A stretch of 64,000 nt of DNA from NCBI RefSeq assembly GCF_003048575.1, contig NZ_PIRZ01000001.1:248001-312000 (forward strand), read 5' to 3'. Shown piece after piece: positions 44,838 through 53,413 of the stretch. Source of the stretch: Campylobacter concisus. Lineage in GTDB: Bacteria > Campylobacterota > Campylobacteria > Campylobacterales > Campylobacteraceae. The number at the start of each line of letters is the position of its first letter. The stretch's first letter is position 1. The position numbers and the translations under genes were made by a program. Below the pieces are notes generated by a model. That model was not told the origin of the DNA, made no database searches, and saw only the letters and a program-made list of their open reading frames with translations.

Positions 44838-45665
44838 CTATCTTTCGCCAAGTTTGCCGCATGCATCAGCGCGGCATCTACTGCAATGCGACATTTGATT
44901 TATGTCACTACCTATTGATCTTCGGATGCGGTGAATTTCATCACTTGAAGGGGATTTTAAATTTTCAAAAGGCGTATCATGCACCGGTATCATCGCCATG
45001 CAGTTCATTATGTCAGCTCCCCACTGCTTTGCCTTTGCCGAGATGCTTTGGACGTGATCCATATTGACCCCAGGGATGACTACGGTGTTGATCTTTACTA
45101 GCATGCCAGCCTCTTTTAGCTTGCGGATGCCCTCGTCCTGGCGTGCTAGCAGTATCCTAGCAGCCTCCTCGCCGTAGTAGTTTTTATCCTCATACCTCAC
45201 CCACGAATAGACCTTTGAGCCAACATCTGGCGTCACGGCATTAACAGTCACTGTCACGTGGCTCACGCCAAGACGCACGATCTCATCAACATGGTCAGGC
45301 AGCGCTAAGCCATTAGTTGAGAGGCAGAGTAGGGCGTTTGGGAAGTGAGACTTGCACTTTTCAAAGGTTACTAGCGTCTTGTCAGCGTCACACATCGGAT
45401 CGCCAGGACCAGCGATGCCGATGACGGAGATGTCTTGTCTAAATTTAAAGAGCTTTTCTAAAAATTTCACCGATTCATCTGGCGTTTGCACCTTTGCCGT
45501 TACGCCAGGGCGATTTTCATTAGCGCAGTCATATATGCGGTTGCAGAAGTTGCACTGGATGTTGCAGTGAGGGGCAACTGGCAGATGCACGCGTCCGTAG
45601 TTGGCGGATGCTTTTTTGTTAAAGCATGGGTGGTTGTCTAGTTCAGCCTTAGTGCGAAAGATCAT
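44838..45665 (-). CDS. NifB-type radical SAM protein (no NifX domain)
   Basis: A 275-residue protein that matches the SAM domain of NifB over its full length. NHPCFNKKASANYGRVHL is followed by VAPHCNIQCNFCNR with the radical SAM CxxxCxxC. YDCANENRPGV, VIGIAGPGDP, LLCLSTNGLALP and the C-terminal HCSRCRADACGKLGE follow. In NifB, the cysteines and histidine of the HPCFN, YDC, LCLSTNG and CxxCRAD motifs bind the two extra [4Fe-4S] clusters that fuse into NifB-co; all are kept here. No nitrogenase genes are in the window. It is the last gene of a three-gene operon and touches the stop of the polyferredoxin. Confidence 0.88.
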   Translation of the reverse strand: MIFRTKAELDNHPCFNKKASANYGRVHLPVAPHCNIQCNFCNRIYDCANENRPGVTAKVQTPDESVKFLEKLFKFRQDISVIGIAGPGDPMCDADKTLVTFEKCKSHFPNALLCLSTNGLALPDHVDEIVRLGVSHVTVTVNAVTPDVGSKVYSWVRYEDKNYYGEEAARILLARQDEGIRKLKEAGMLVKINTVVIPGVNMDHVQSISAKAKQWGADIMNCMAMIPVHDTPFENLKSPSSDEIHRIRRSIGSDINQMSHCSRCRADACGKLGER

Positions 45666-46477
45666 TAGCTCTTTTTCCTTCCAAATTTAATAGCATTTGC
45701 ATGGCAGACATTGAGGCAGTCACCGCAGTTTGTGCAGTTTATCTCATCAGGTCTTGTCCCCATCTCACACTTGCGCAAGCATGCGTCGCAGTCGTCACAG
45801 GCACTTGTTTTATAGACGCGAAATATCGAAAATTTACGCAAAATTTCAAGTACACCGCCTGATGGACAGATGAAACGGCACCAAAGGTTAGCTACGATCA
45901 GCGAGGCTAGCATGACTGAGATGATGATCACTGTGCGAGTGACCCACTCCCATTCACCAAAGCGAAGTGACAAAGTAAGGGCAGTTAGGTACTCATCGCT
46001 CGTTCTTATAGGTATCATCATGCGAGGATTGCCCCAGATGAAATAGATCCAAAGGCTGATTGCTATGGTAGCTAGCATGCCTATTTGAGCAATTATTAGC
46101 TTTTTACTGCGAATTTTTAGCTTGAAAAAGGCAAATTTACCAAGCATTTGATTGACAAAGCCTGCTGGACAGACCCAACCGCAAAATGCCCTGCCAAAGA
46201 GTATGACAAGCGCTGGGATAAATAGCCAAAATCCAAAAAATAGTGATGTGATCCGCCCCCAACAGGTGATGATAGGGCAGTTTTGACAATTTACAAAAGG
46301 CACTACAAAGGGGCATCTAAAAATGCCATAATACGCCCATTGTCCGATGCCTGCTATAAAGATGAGCTGTACTAGGCGTCTTATCTTTGTTGTGGGGGAG
46401 TTTTTGCTTCTCTTTTTTAAATTTACATTGCCGCATGCACTACTATTAGAGCATGCGCTATTACAGCTACTACACAT
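45665..46477 (-). CDS. Membrane polyferredoxin, NapH/NosR/CcoG-like
   Basis: A 270-residue protein. A cysteine-rich N-terminus (C2, C5, C9, C15) precedes four membrane segments at about 35-60, 80-105, 130-150 and 178-200. Two CxxxCP motifs are present (FCGWVCPAG, WCRFICPSG), as are CQNCPIITC and a C-terminal two-cluster ferredoxin (CDDCDACLRKC, CTNCGDCLNVCHA). Proteins of this type move electrons from the quinone pool to periplasmic or cytoplasmic acceptors. It overlaps the ModA-like gene by 8 bp and abuts the NifB-like gene. It could supply electrons to either partner. Confidence 0.88.
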   Translation of the reverse strand: MCSSCNSACSNSSACGNVNLKKRSKNSPTTKIRRLVQLIFIAGIGQWAYYGIFRCPFVVPFVNCQNCPIITCWGRITSLFFGFWLFIPALVILFGRAFCGWVCPAGFVNQMLGKFAFFKLKIRSKKLIIAQIGMLATIAISLWIYFIWGNPRMMIPIRTSDEYLTALTLSLRFGEWEWVTRTVIIISVMLASLIVANLWCRFICPSGGVLEILRKFSIFRVYKTSACDDCDACLRKCEMGTRPDEINCTNCGDCLNVCHANAIKFGRKKS

Positions 46478-47330
46478 CTTTTACACCAAACCTTTCTATA
46501 AGCTCTAGCCCACGCGCTGAATAAATGGAGGTAAAGCCATGTTTTTCAAAAATTTCTTGCCCTTCAGTGCCGCAAACAAAGTCTGCAAAGTCATTTGCGA
46601 GCCTTTCATCTTTTACATATTTCATTATATTTAGCGTAAAAGTGAGCGGTCCAGGCGGGATGAGCTTTTCATCGATGGGCATATACTCGATCTTGTCTTT
46701 GAACCTATCGTGTGTTGTTAGGCGCTTTTCGATGATCGAAGCGTCGCCCTTACCATCAACTAGCTCGCACATCATATTTATGACGCATGATCCGTTTGCG
46801 ACCATGTTTTTCATCACCGCATCAGTGAGGTTTGAGTTTTTTAAGATCCCTTTGACTGGGCCACTGCCAGGGGGCGATGATCTAAGAGGCAGCATCACTC
46901 TAACTCCTGGCTCAGCAAGGTCTTTTAAGTCGCGAATGCCAGCAGGGTTTCCTTTTGGCACGACTAGGACGTAGTCGGTAAAGCATAGTGGCCTAAAGTA
47001 AAGGCTAAGGCCAGCTTTGCGAAGTTTTTTAGAAAGCTCTAAAACCCTTGCTCCAAAGAGCTCGGTCGTGCTTTGAAGTGCTAAAAGCGACTTGCCAAGA
47101 GCACCAGCAAAAGCACCAGTGTATTGGATATTGTGCCCTGTTCTTACCTCGTAAATGGTATTTAGCTCATTAAATGCTTCAGATAGGCCTCCACACGACC
47201 AAACCTGAAGTGAGTCAGACTTAAATGGCGTAAAGCCAGCTAGCATCGTTTGCGGAGTGGCAGCAGCAGCTGTGGCTAAAGCACCTTTTAAAAAGCCACG
47301 GCGTGATATACCGGTTTGTTTTAATTCCAT
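46470..47330 (-). CDS. Tat-exported ModA-like substrate-binding protein
   Basis: A 286-residue protein with twin-arginine signal SRRGFLKGALATAAAATP. The rest resembles the type 2 periplasmic binding fold of ModA/WtpA: WSCGGLSEAFNELNTIYEVR, GAFAGALGKSLLALQ, YVLVVPKGNP, RSSPPGSGPVKG. Tat export implies folding, and perhaps cofactor loading, before export, which is unusual for ABC binding proteins. No permease or ATPase adjoins it. First gene of the NifB-like operon. Ligand unknown; oxyanion or metal cofactor binding is inferred. Confidence 0.85.
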   Translation of the reverse strand: MELKQTGISRRGFLKGALATAAAATPQTMLAGFTPFKSDSLQVWSCGGLSEAFNELNTIYEVRTGHNIQYTGAFAGALGKSLLALQSTTELFGARVLELSKKLRKAGLSLYFRPLCFTDYVLVVPKGNPAGIRDLKDLAEPGVRVMLPLRSSPPGSGPVKGILKNSNLTDAVMKNMVANGSCVINMMCELVDGKGDASIIEKRLTTHDRFKDKIEYMPIDEKLIPPGPLTFTLNIMKYVKDERLANDFADFVCGTEGQEIFEKHGFTSIYSARGLELIERFGVKDV

Positions 47331-47650
47331 GAAATCTCCTTTTGGGATTTAAGAAATGTAAATTTGATATTTTCGGCACGCGAAACTTGTAAAATTTGAC
47401 TTTTGAAATTTGCAAAAATGGTAGTTGAAGGTAAATTTATGCAAATGTAAATCGCAACTGCGACCAAATTTGGTGTAATTATAACCAAAAGTAGTTTTAA
47501 AAAGCGAGATAATTTTAATAAGATAAAAATTTATATTGTAAATTTAATGTCTAAAAAGTAATTAAGGTTTTAGTCATTAAACAATAAAAAATATTGTAAA
47601 ATGCTTCCCTTATTTTAAATGGAATTATATTCACAAAATGGAGGTTTATC
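47331..47650. promoter_or_regulatory. Divergent promoter region between ModA-like gene and autotransporter
   Basis: 320 bp, AT-rich. AAAGGAG precedes the minus-strand ATG. For the autotransporter, TATTGTAAAAT near 47590 is a possible -10 and TGGAGG precedes its TTG. A lone TATGC half site lies at 47438-47442 without a GCATA partner. No gene is seen. Confidence 0.45.
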
Positions 47651-50600
47651 TTGAAAAATAACAAATTCGGTATTTCTATCGCTTTGGCAAGCGTTTTATG
47701 CGCTTGCGCAAATGCGCAGGTTATGGATATAGGGACGAATTATTATAGGGATTATCTTGATTTCGCGCAAAATAAGGGTGCTTTTACCCCGCAAGATACT
47801 CCGCTAGAATTTGCGCAAAGAAACGGCGACAAATTTACGTTTGATAAAATCCCAAATAGCGGCGCTAGGAATAATAAAGGAAATTTTACTTCGCTCGGAC
47901 GAAATTTCGTCGTAACGGCGAACCATACGTTAGATGCTGCCGCGGCTAGTAATTTTAACGAAAATAGGGGATGGTTTGGCAATACTAAATACGAATATCT
48001 AACTTCTCGTACGGCGACTCCGACAGAGGGATTATATAATTCCGATACCGCTTATATGCGAACGACTAAATACATCGTAGAGGGACAAATAGATCCGATA
48101 GACGTACCGAATTTAGATATTTCAGGCGATAGTAGGGCGACTGATGAGGCTAATATAGATAAAATACAAAACTATTTAAAGGATATAAAAAATAGCGGCG
48201 GGGCTAGAGGCGATAACGTTCTTGCCTATCAGGCGGGCACCGGAGCGCTTGGGCTGGAAAAACCGAAAATAGATACCGACGGATATAGCGACGTCGTAAG
48301 CGCAAGAGAATTTGAAGATCAAAATATCGTTAATCAGGCTTTGGGTGGAAGCATAAACGAAATAAGCACGCATTATTCGGCTAATTATAAAACGCATATC
48401 TCGAGTATAAATAGGCCCGGCGTTTATATGTTTATGACTTCCGGTAGCGGCTTTAGAAACAGGCTTTTGCCCGGCGATAGCGGTTCGGGATTTTTCGTAT
48501 ACGATACGGTAGCGCAAAAATGGGTTTTAGTAGGGGTTTTATCGGCGGTCGCCGATAATAGCAATCACGTCTCAATCGTAACGATGAGAGATTTTAGCGA
48601 CTATAGGAGAAATTATGAAAATTTAGTCAGCGGTTTAAACGTCTCAAACGCCCAACTCGTAAGAAATAAAGACAATATATTTAACGCCGCAAACGGTTCA
48701 AGTATTACACTAAATTCTAACCTTGATTTAGGTCACGGCGGAATAGTCGTAAATAGCGGAAATTTTACCCTTCTAAACGGTATCGGAAGCAATAAAATAA
48801 CTAGACTTGCGGGCTTTGACGTAGCTGGCGGCGCAAGTTTGAGCTTAAACGTAGTGGCCGATACTAGCGTACATAAAGTCGGCAAAGGAAGCTTAATCGT
48901 AAATTCTAGCGGTAATAAAACATTAAGATTAGGCGACGGTATAGTGGATCTAAGAGCCGTAAATGCTTTTGAAAAAATTTATTTAACGAGCGGCAGAGGC
49001 TTATTAAGACTCGGCGTAGACGATAGTTTAAACGATAAAATTTTCTTTGGAAACGGCGGAGGAAAGCTTGATTTAAACGGATTTGATCAAACTTTTAGTA
49101 ACGTTTCGGCTAATTCAAACGCTGCTAAAATCACGAATTTATCCGCTCAAAAAGCAACGCTTAAAATAAACGGCGAAAGCGGTAAAGATACGATATTTCA
49201 TGCGAACGTAGATAAAAATATAGACGTAAAACACGATGGGCAAGGACGAGAGCTCGTATTTGACGGCGGTTTTGATATAGACGGAAGTTTGAGCCTAAAT
49301 AACGCCAAGGTTACGCTTCAAGGACATCCGACTGCTCATGCTACGGCAGATGCTAGCGTCTTAACGCAGGCGGTAAAGGATAAAATAGCCGCTGCCGGTT
49401 TAAGCGAACCTTCGTATATGGATTTGACTCGCCCCTCTACGCTATCGCAGCCTGATTGGGAGAAGCGAAAATTTAATGCGAAAGAGGGCATAAAAATAAA
49501 TTCTTCAGAACTTACGATAGGCAAGGAAGCTGACGTAAATGGCGAAATAAAGGCTGCAAATTCGGTTATAAATTTAAGCGGCGAATTAACTCACTATATC
49601 GATAAATTCGACGGCTCAAATACTTATGACGACGGCTTAAAATACCGCCAAAACGTAGAAAAAGGAAATTTGCTAGTTAAAGACGTTAGCTTTAAAAATA
49701 GAATCGTCATGGATAGCGACAGCATGCTAAGAGTCGGCGGCACGAAGACTAAACTAAAAGAGCTCGTAATAAACGGCAAAAATACGGCTCCTGCTCGCAG
49801 CATAGTGGCTGGAAGCGGTAAATTAGAAATAGAAAATCTAGACGTTAGCGGAGCAAACAAACTAACCTTTGACCCCGATACGACCGTAGCGAAAAATTTA
49901 AATATAAAAAATTTTAGTAATGCAAACGAGCCTATTTTGGATTTTAAAAAGGTTTTGACGCTTGGCGCGGGGATGAAATTTAATATCGATTTTGCGGCGG
50001 CTTTGAAAGGCGAGATGACTGCTGAAAAAACATATACACTCATAAGCGCAGAAAGTATCGTAAACAAAGGCGCGATATTTAATACCGAGCAAAAAATCAA
50101 CGGTCTTTTTACGACTTACGCCATAAAAGACGGCAAAATTACGATGAGATTAAGCGATAAAAAAGCCGAGAATCCGTCTGCGACGCCGGGATCTGAGCAG
50201 GAGCTAAGGTTGACCGGATTTAGCGAACGCCAAAATAAAATTTTAAATATGTTTAAAAATAGACCGGAGTATGAAAGCGCTCTCCAAAGCGGCGATACCG
50301 AGACTTTAAGACAAATGGCGTTAAAGGCAGAATCCGATATAAAGGAAATTTCTGGTTCGTCTTTAAAAGTTAGCGTCAAAGCCTTACAAAACGGTAATGA
50401 GTTAATAAACTCGAGATTATCTCAAATTACTCAGTTAAGGGCAAAGGCCGATATTTCGCAGTTTAGGCTAGCGGGGCTTGAGAGCGATTTTAAGCCGACC
50501 GCCGCAATAGCCTACGAAGCGGCCGAGGCTAGCAGGCTAAGAAATAATTTCTGGGCAAACATAAACGGAGCGTATTTTAAAGATAAAGATAGCGGCGGTG

Positions 50601-51313
50601 ATTTAAAATTTTACGGCACGTATATAGGCTACGACAGGAGCTATGACGAGTTTATTTTAGGCGTGAATGCGGGCATGAGCAAGGCTAAATTTAACTCTGG
50701 CGCCATGAGCGACGATGCAAAAATTTATAGCTTTGGAGCGTATGGACTTTTTGAGCGAGATGCTCATGAGATACAGAGCAATCTAAATTTAGCCTTCGTA
50801 AATTCTAAGCGCAGCTTAAACGATTCGCAAAAGGCTAGCGTAAGAAGCACGGGTATCCTTTCGAGCAACTACTATAAATATAAAATTTCACTCGGTTCAA
50901 ACGGCGAATACGCTCAGGCTATCAAGCCCGTACTTGCGCTAGAATTTGGCGCAAACGGCGTAAAGGGCTTTAAAAACAACAGATACGATCAAAAAGATAT
51001 AAACGACTTTAACGTAGCTTTAGGAGTCGGCGTCGAGTATGTGTTAAATAGCGATAAAAATGCATTTGCGGCACAATTTTTAGTAAAACAAAATATCTAT
51101 AACTCTGACGATAAATCTTACGTTTCGCTAAATAACTCAAACGAATACGTCGACTACAAGCTCGACAATAACAAACTGGTCTATAAGCTAAATTTGATCG
51201 CGGATACGAAAATTAGCGAAAATTTCGCGCTTTCTTATCAACTTAGTGGAATGTTAGATAACGACAAAAGCTACGGCGTAAGCGGCGGCATAAAGCTGGA
51301 ATATAAATTTTAA
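47651..51313 (+). CDS. S6-type serine protease autotransporter
   Basis: A 1220-residue type Va autotransporter. A signal peptide covers about 1-22 (ALASVLCACANAQ). The protease domain (~25-330) resembles IgA1 protease/SPATE peptidases: triad His in FVVTANHTLDA, Asp in YNSDTAYMR and Ser in LLPGDSGSGFF. A beta-helix passenger follows (~340-880; repeated ITLNSNLDLGHGGIVVNSGN-like strands). An autochaperone/linker and a C-terminal 12-strand barrel (from about 970, NNFWANINGAYFKDK) end in KLEYKF with terminal Phe. The start is TTG with GGAGG upstream. It is probably a surface or secreted virulence protease. It stands alone between the NifB-like operon and tRNA-Met. Confidence 0.92.
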   Translation: MKNNKFGISIALASVLCACANAQVMDIGTNYYRDYLDFAQNKGAFTPQDTPLEFAQRNGDKFTFDKIPNSGARNNKGNFTSLGRNFVVTANHTLDAAAASNFNENRGWFGNTKYEYLTSRTATPTEGLYNSDTAYMRTTKYIVEGQIDPIDVPNLDISGDSRATDEANIDKIQNYLKDIKNSGGARGDNVLAYQAGTGALGLEKPKIDTDGYSDVVSAREFEDQNIVNQALGGSINEISTHYSANYKTHISSINRPGVYMFMTSGSGFRNRLLPGDSGSGFFVYDTVAQKWVLVGVLSAVADNSNHVSIVTMRDFSDYRRNYENLVSGLNVSNAQLVRNKDNIFNAANGSSITLNSNLDLGHGGIVVNSGNFTLLNGIGSNKITRLAGFDVAGGASLSLNVVADTSVHKVGKGSLIVNSSGNKTLRLGDGIVDLRAVNAFEKIYLTSGRGLLRLGVDDSLNDKIFFGNGGGKLDLNGFDQTFSNVSANSNAAKITNLSAQKATLKINGESGKDTIFHANVDKNIDVKHDGQGRELVFDGGFDIDGSLSLNNAKVTLQGHPTAHATADASVLTQAVKDKIAAAGLSEPSYMDLTRPSTLSQPDWEKRKFNAKEGIKINSSELTIGKEADVNGEIKAANSVINLSGELTHYIDKFDGSNTYDDGLKYRQNVEKGNLLVKDVSFKNRIVMDSDSMLRVGGTKTKLKELVINGKNTAPARSIVAGSGKLEIENLDVSGANKLTFDPDTTVAKNLNIKNFSNANEPILDFKKVLTLGAGMKFNIDFAAALKGEMTAEKTYTLISAESIVNKGAIFNTEQKINGLFTTYAIKDGKITMRLSDKKAENPSATPGSEQELRLTGFSERQNKILNMFKNRPEYESALQSGDTETLRQMALKAESDIKEISGSSLKVSVKALQNGNELINSRLSQITQLRAKADISQFRLAGLESDFKPTAAIAYEAAEASRLRNNFWANINGAYFKDKDSGGDLKFYGTYIGYDRSYDEFILGVNAGMSKAKFNSGAMSDDAKIYSFGAYGLFERDAHEIQSNLNLAFVNSKRSLNDSQKASVRSTGILSSNYYKYKISLGSNGEYAQAIKPVLALEFGANGVKGFKNNRYDQKDINDFNVALGVGVEYVLNSDKNAFAAQFLVKQNIYNSDDKSYVSLNNSNEYVDYKLDNNKLVYKLNLIADTKISENFALSYQLSGMLDNDKSYGVSGGIKLEYKF

Positions 51314-51421
51314 GATATTAGATCAAGGTGAATAAAAGTTCACTTTGATTCTTAAATCAAAAGCAAAATAGTCTCAAAATTTAGATTTTAGAAGATTAAA
51401 GATTATAAATAAAATAGAAAG

Positions 51422-51498
51422 TGGTGGGTTCACCAGGACTCGAACCTGGGACCATCCGGTTATGAGCCGGATGCTCTAACCAACTGAGCTATGAACCC
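51422..51498 (-). tRNA. tRNA-Met (CAT)
   Basis: A 77-nt cloverleaf: GGGTTCA/TGAACCC acceptor, D-arm GCTC..GAGC, anticodon stem ATCCGG/CCGGAT with loop CTCATAA, T-loop TTCGAGT, and encoded CCA. G1:C72 pairs, so it is not initiator. CAT anticodons can also belong to tRNA-Ile2 (lysidine); elongator Met is preferred. Confidence 0.93.
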
Positions 51499-51597
51499 AC
51501 AGTTGAAAGAAAACCGTATTATACAAGAAAAAGCTTATCTAAATATAAAAATAATTCTTTTTTCCTAGCATATAAAACTAAGAAATTTTTAAAGTAA

Positions 51598-51617
51598 AAG
51601 CCCTAAAAATAGGGCTT
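51598..51617 (-). terminator. Intrinsic terminator of ppa
   Basis: AAGCCCT-(6)-AGGGCTT with a T-rich run on the minus strand, right after the ppa stop. Confidence 0.8.
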
Positions 51618-51621
51618 ATAA

Positions 51622-52140
51622 TCATTTATAATTTTTAATTGCGGTATCTAAAATTTCTTTTGCAGCATTTGCATCTTTAAATTCTTTCACTTTTACCCAT
51701 TTGTTTGGCTCGAGAATTTTATAAGTTTCAAAGAAATTTTTGATCTTATTTAGTGTTGCAACTGGCAGATCCTGGTAGCTTTTTATCGCATCATATCTTG
51801 GATCGATCTTTGTAACCGGTACAGCCAAAAGCTTTTCGTCCATGCCAGCCTCATCTTCCATTACTAAAACGCCTATCAAGCGGCAAGGGATGACACTGCC
51901 AGCTTGGAGCGGATACTCATTTAGTACCAAAATATCAGCTGGATCGCCATCAGCCGCAAGTGTGTTTGGCACAAAGCCGTAGTTTGCTGGGTAAAACATA
52001 GCTGAGTAAAGCACACGATCAACTACGACTGCACCGCTATCTTTGTCGATCTCGTATTTGATATTTGAGCCATAAGGTATTTCGATTACGGCACTGATTT
52101 TATCTGGGTTTGAGCCAGCTTTGATCTTTGAAACGTCCAT
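51622..52140 (-). CDS. ppa: Inorganic pyrophosphatase
   Basis: A 172-residue soluble family I PPase that hydrolyses PPi to phosphate with Mg2+. Signature DGDPADILVL contains the metal-binding aspartates. EIPYGSNIKYEIDK and YPANYGFVPNT are conserved. GGACG lies ahead of the ATG. ppa-adk-aspS order agrees with C. jejuni. Confidence 0.96.
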   Translation of the reverse strand: MDVSKIKAGSNPDKISAVIEIPYGSNIKYEIDKDSGAVVVDRVLYSAMFYPANYGFVPNTLAADGDPADILVLNEYPLQAGSVIPCRLIGVLVMEDEAGMDEKLLAVPVTKIDPRYDAIKSYQDLPVATLNKIKNFFETYKILEPNKWVKVKEFKDANAAKEILDTAIKNYK

Positions 52141-52210
52141 ATATTCGTCCTTTTTATTAGAAATTTTCGTGATTTTAGTATTTTTTGCATTAAATACGCG
52201 TAAAATTTAA

Positions 52211-52546
52211 CTACTTTATAACCTCTACGCTATCGACATCGATCTCTGTTTTCATAAGGTCTTTATCCACTTCGCCTCTTATTCTTAAAGGCGTATCTTC
52301 GTTGGCTGTTATGTTGCCATATTTTTTGTTATCGATCTCAATAATAATGACATCACCATTTTTATCAATAAATTCATATTTGTCTGATTTTATATGCGAT
52401 TTTATTTTGCCCTCAAGTACAACTTTAGCGTCGTCTTTTAGTTTCAAAGCCTCTTTTACGCTTATCGTTTCGCTTGAGTGCTTTGATGTGAAGTCTCCAG
52501 CCATTGCGATGCTAGCAGCTAGTGAAGCGATTATAATTTTTTTCAT
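52211..52546 (-). CDS. YgiW/YdeI-type periplasmic OB-fold protein
   Basis: A 111-residue protein with signal peptide KKIIIASLAASIAMAG. The BOF/OB-fold motif is VVLEGKIKSHIKSDKYEFID then IIIEIDNKKYG. This family (NirD/YgiW/YdeI) binds cationic or metal ligands and is linked to stress tolerance. AAAGGATAA precedes the ATG. It lies between ppa and adk; the ligand is unknown. Confidence 0.85.
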   Translation of the reverse strand: MKKIIIASLAASIAMAGDFTSKHSSETISVKEALKLKDDAKVVLEGKIKSHIKSDKYEFIDKNGDVIIIEIDNKKYGNITANEDTPLRIRGEVDKDLMKTEIDVDSVEVIK

Positions 52547-52617
52547 TTTTATCCTTTTGGAATTTATTGTAAAAATTTAAAAGGATATTACATTTTTGAT
52601 ATTAATGAAAAGTAAGT

Positions 52618-52646
52618 TTTAAAACCTTGCACCTTTTGATGCAAGG
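52618..52646 (-). terminator. Intrinsic terminator of adk
   Basis: ACCTTGCA / TGCAAGGT (52623-52630 / 52639-52646), then TTTT on the minus strand, immediately past the adk stop. Confidence 0.8.
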
Positions 52647-52655
52647 TCTGTAAAT

Positions 52656-53225
52656 TTATAGAAGTTTAGTTAGTAAATTTTTGATATCAGTTACGATCTC
52701 GTCTATACCGCGTTCACCGTTTACTACATGAAGTAGCTCCTTTTTGCTGTAAAATTCACGGATAGAAACAATCGGATCAAGATATACTTTCATGCGGTTG
52801 TTGAATACTTCGTTGTTGTCATCAGCACCTCTTGCGCGGCCGAGTACTCTAGCTCTTGCCACATCTTCGCTAACGTCTACTTCGATGACGCCTTTAAGAG
52901 AAATTTCTTTTTGCTCGCTTAATACCTTGTCAAGCTCTGTCATTTGTTCAATGCTTCTTGGGTAGCCGTCTATTATGATATTTGATTTTTCTGAGCCTTT
53001 AATGGCTGATACGATTGCGTTTACGACAACGTCAAGTGGAACCAAATTTCCTTTTGAGATAAAGCCATCTATCAGCCTACCAAGCTCGCTACCGCTAGCA
53101 ACCTCTGCTCTTAAAAGATCGCCAGTTGAGAAGTGTGCAAATTTTTCATCTTGCTGTGCAATGAGTGATGCGTCTGTTGTTTTGCCGCTGCCTGGAGCGC
53201 CTATGATTAAAAATAAATTCTTCAT
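52656..53225 (-). CDS. adk: Adenylate kinase
   Basis: A 189-residue short-form adenylate kinase (ATP + AMP to 2 ADP). P-loop [27 protein letters not shown] site, [12 protein letters not shown] and RARGADDN with catalytic arginines. The LID is the short form without zinc cysteines. AAGGGAAAG upstream. Confidence 0.96.
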   Translation of the reverse strand: MKNLFLIIGAPGSGKTTDASLIAQQDEKFAHFSTGDLLRAEVASGSELGRLIDGFISKGNLVPLDVVVNAIVSAIKGSEKSNIIIDGYPRSIEQMTELDKVLSEQKEISLKGVIEVDVSEDVARARVLGRARGADDNNEVFNNRMKVYLDPIVSIREFYSKKELLHVVNGERGIDEIVTDIKNLLTKLL

Positions 53226-53372
53226 TCTTTCCCTTTTTTATATTTTTTGAGCATCTTTGAATGAGTTTGAAAATTTCACCCTACAGCAGACTATATGTCT
53301 AGCTTTGGGATAAAATTTTCTGCACAACATCCAAATTCATCTCAAAAATTTAATCTTTTAATAAAATAACTC

Positions 53373-53401
53373 AAATTTAGACATATAAAAAGTCTAAATT
53401 T
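53373..53401 (-). terminator. Terminator hairpin after aspS
   Basis: A perfect 10-bp stem AAATTTAGAC/GTCTAAATTT with 9-nt loop, just past the aspS stop. The remainder of the 53226-53413 gap shows no gene. Confidence 0.6.
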
Positions 53402-53413
53402 ATTGCAAAAATT

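Noticed and set aside
47438-47454. Fourth TATGC-N7-GCATA site, upstream of the NifB-like operon
   Set aside because: Only the left half (TATGC) is present; the right half is AATCG, so it does not match the palindrome.
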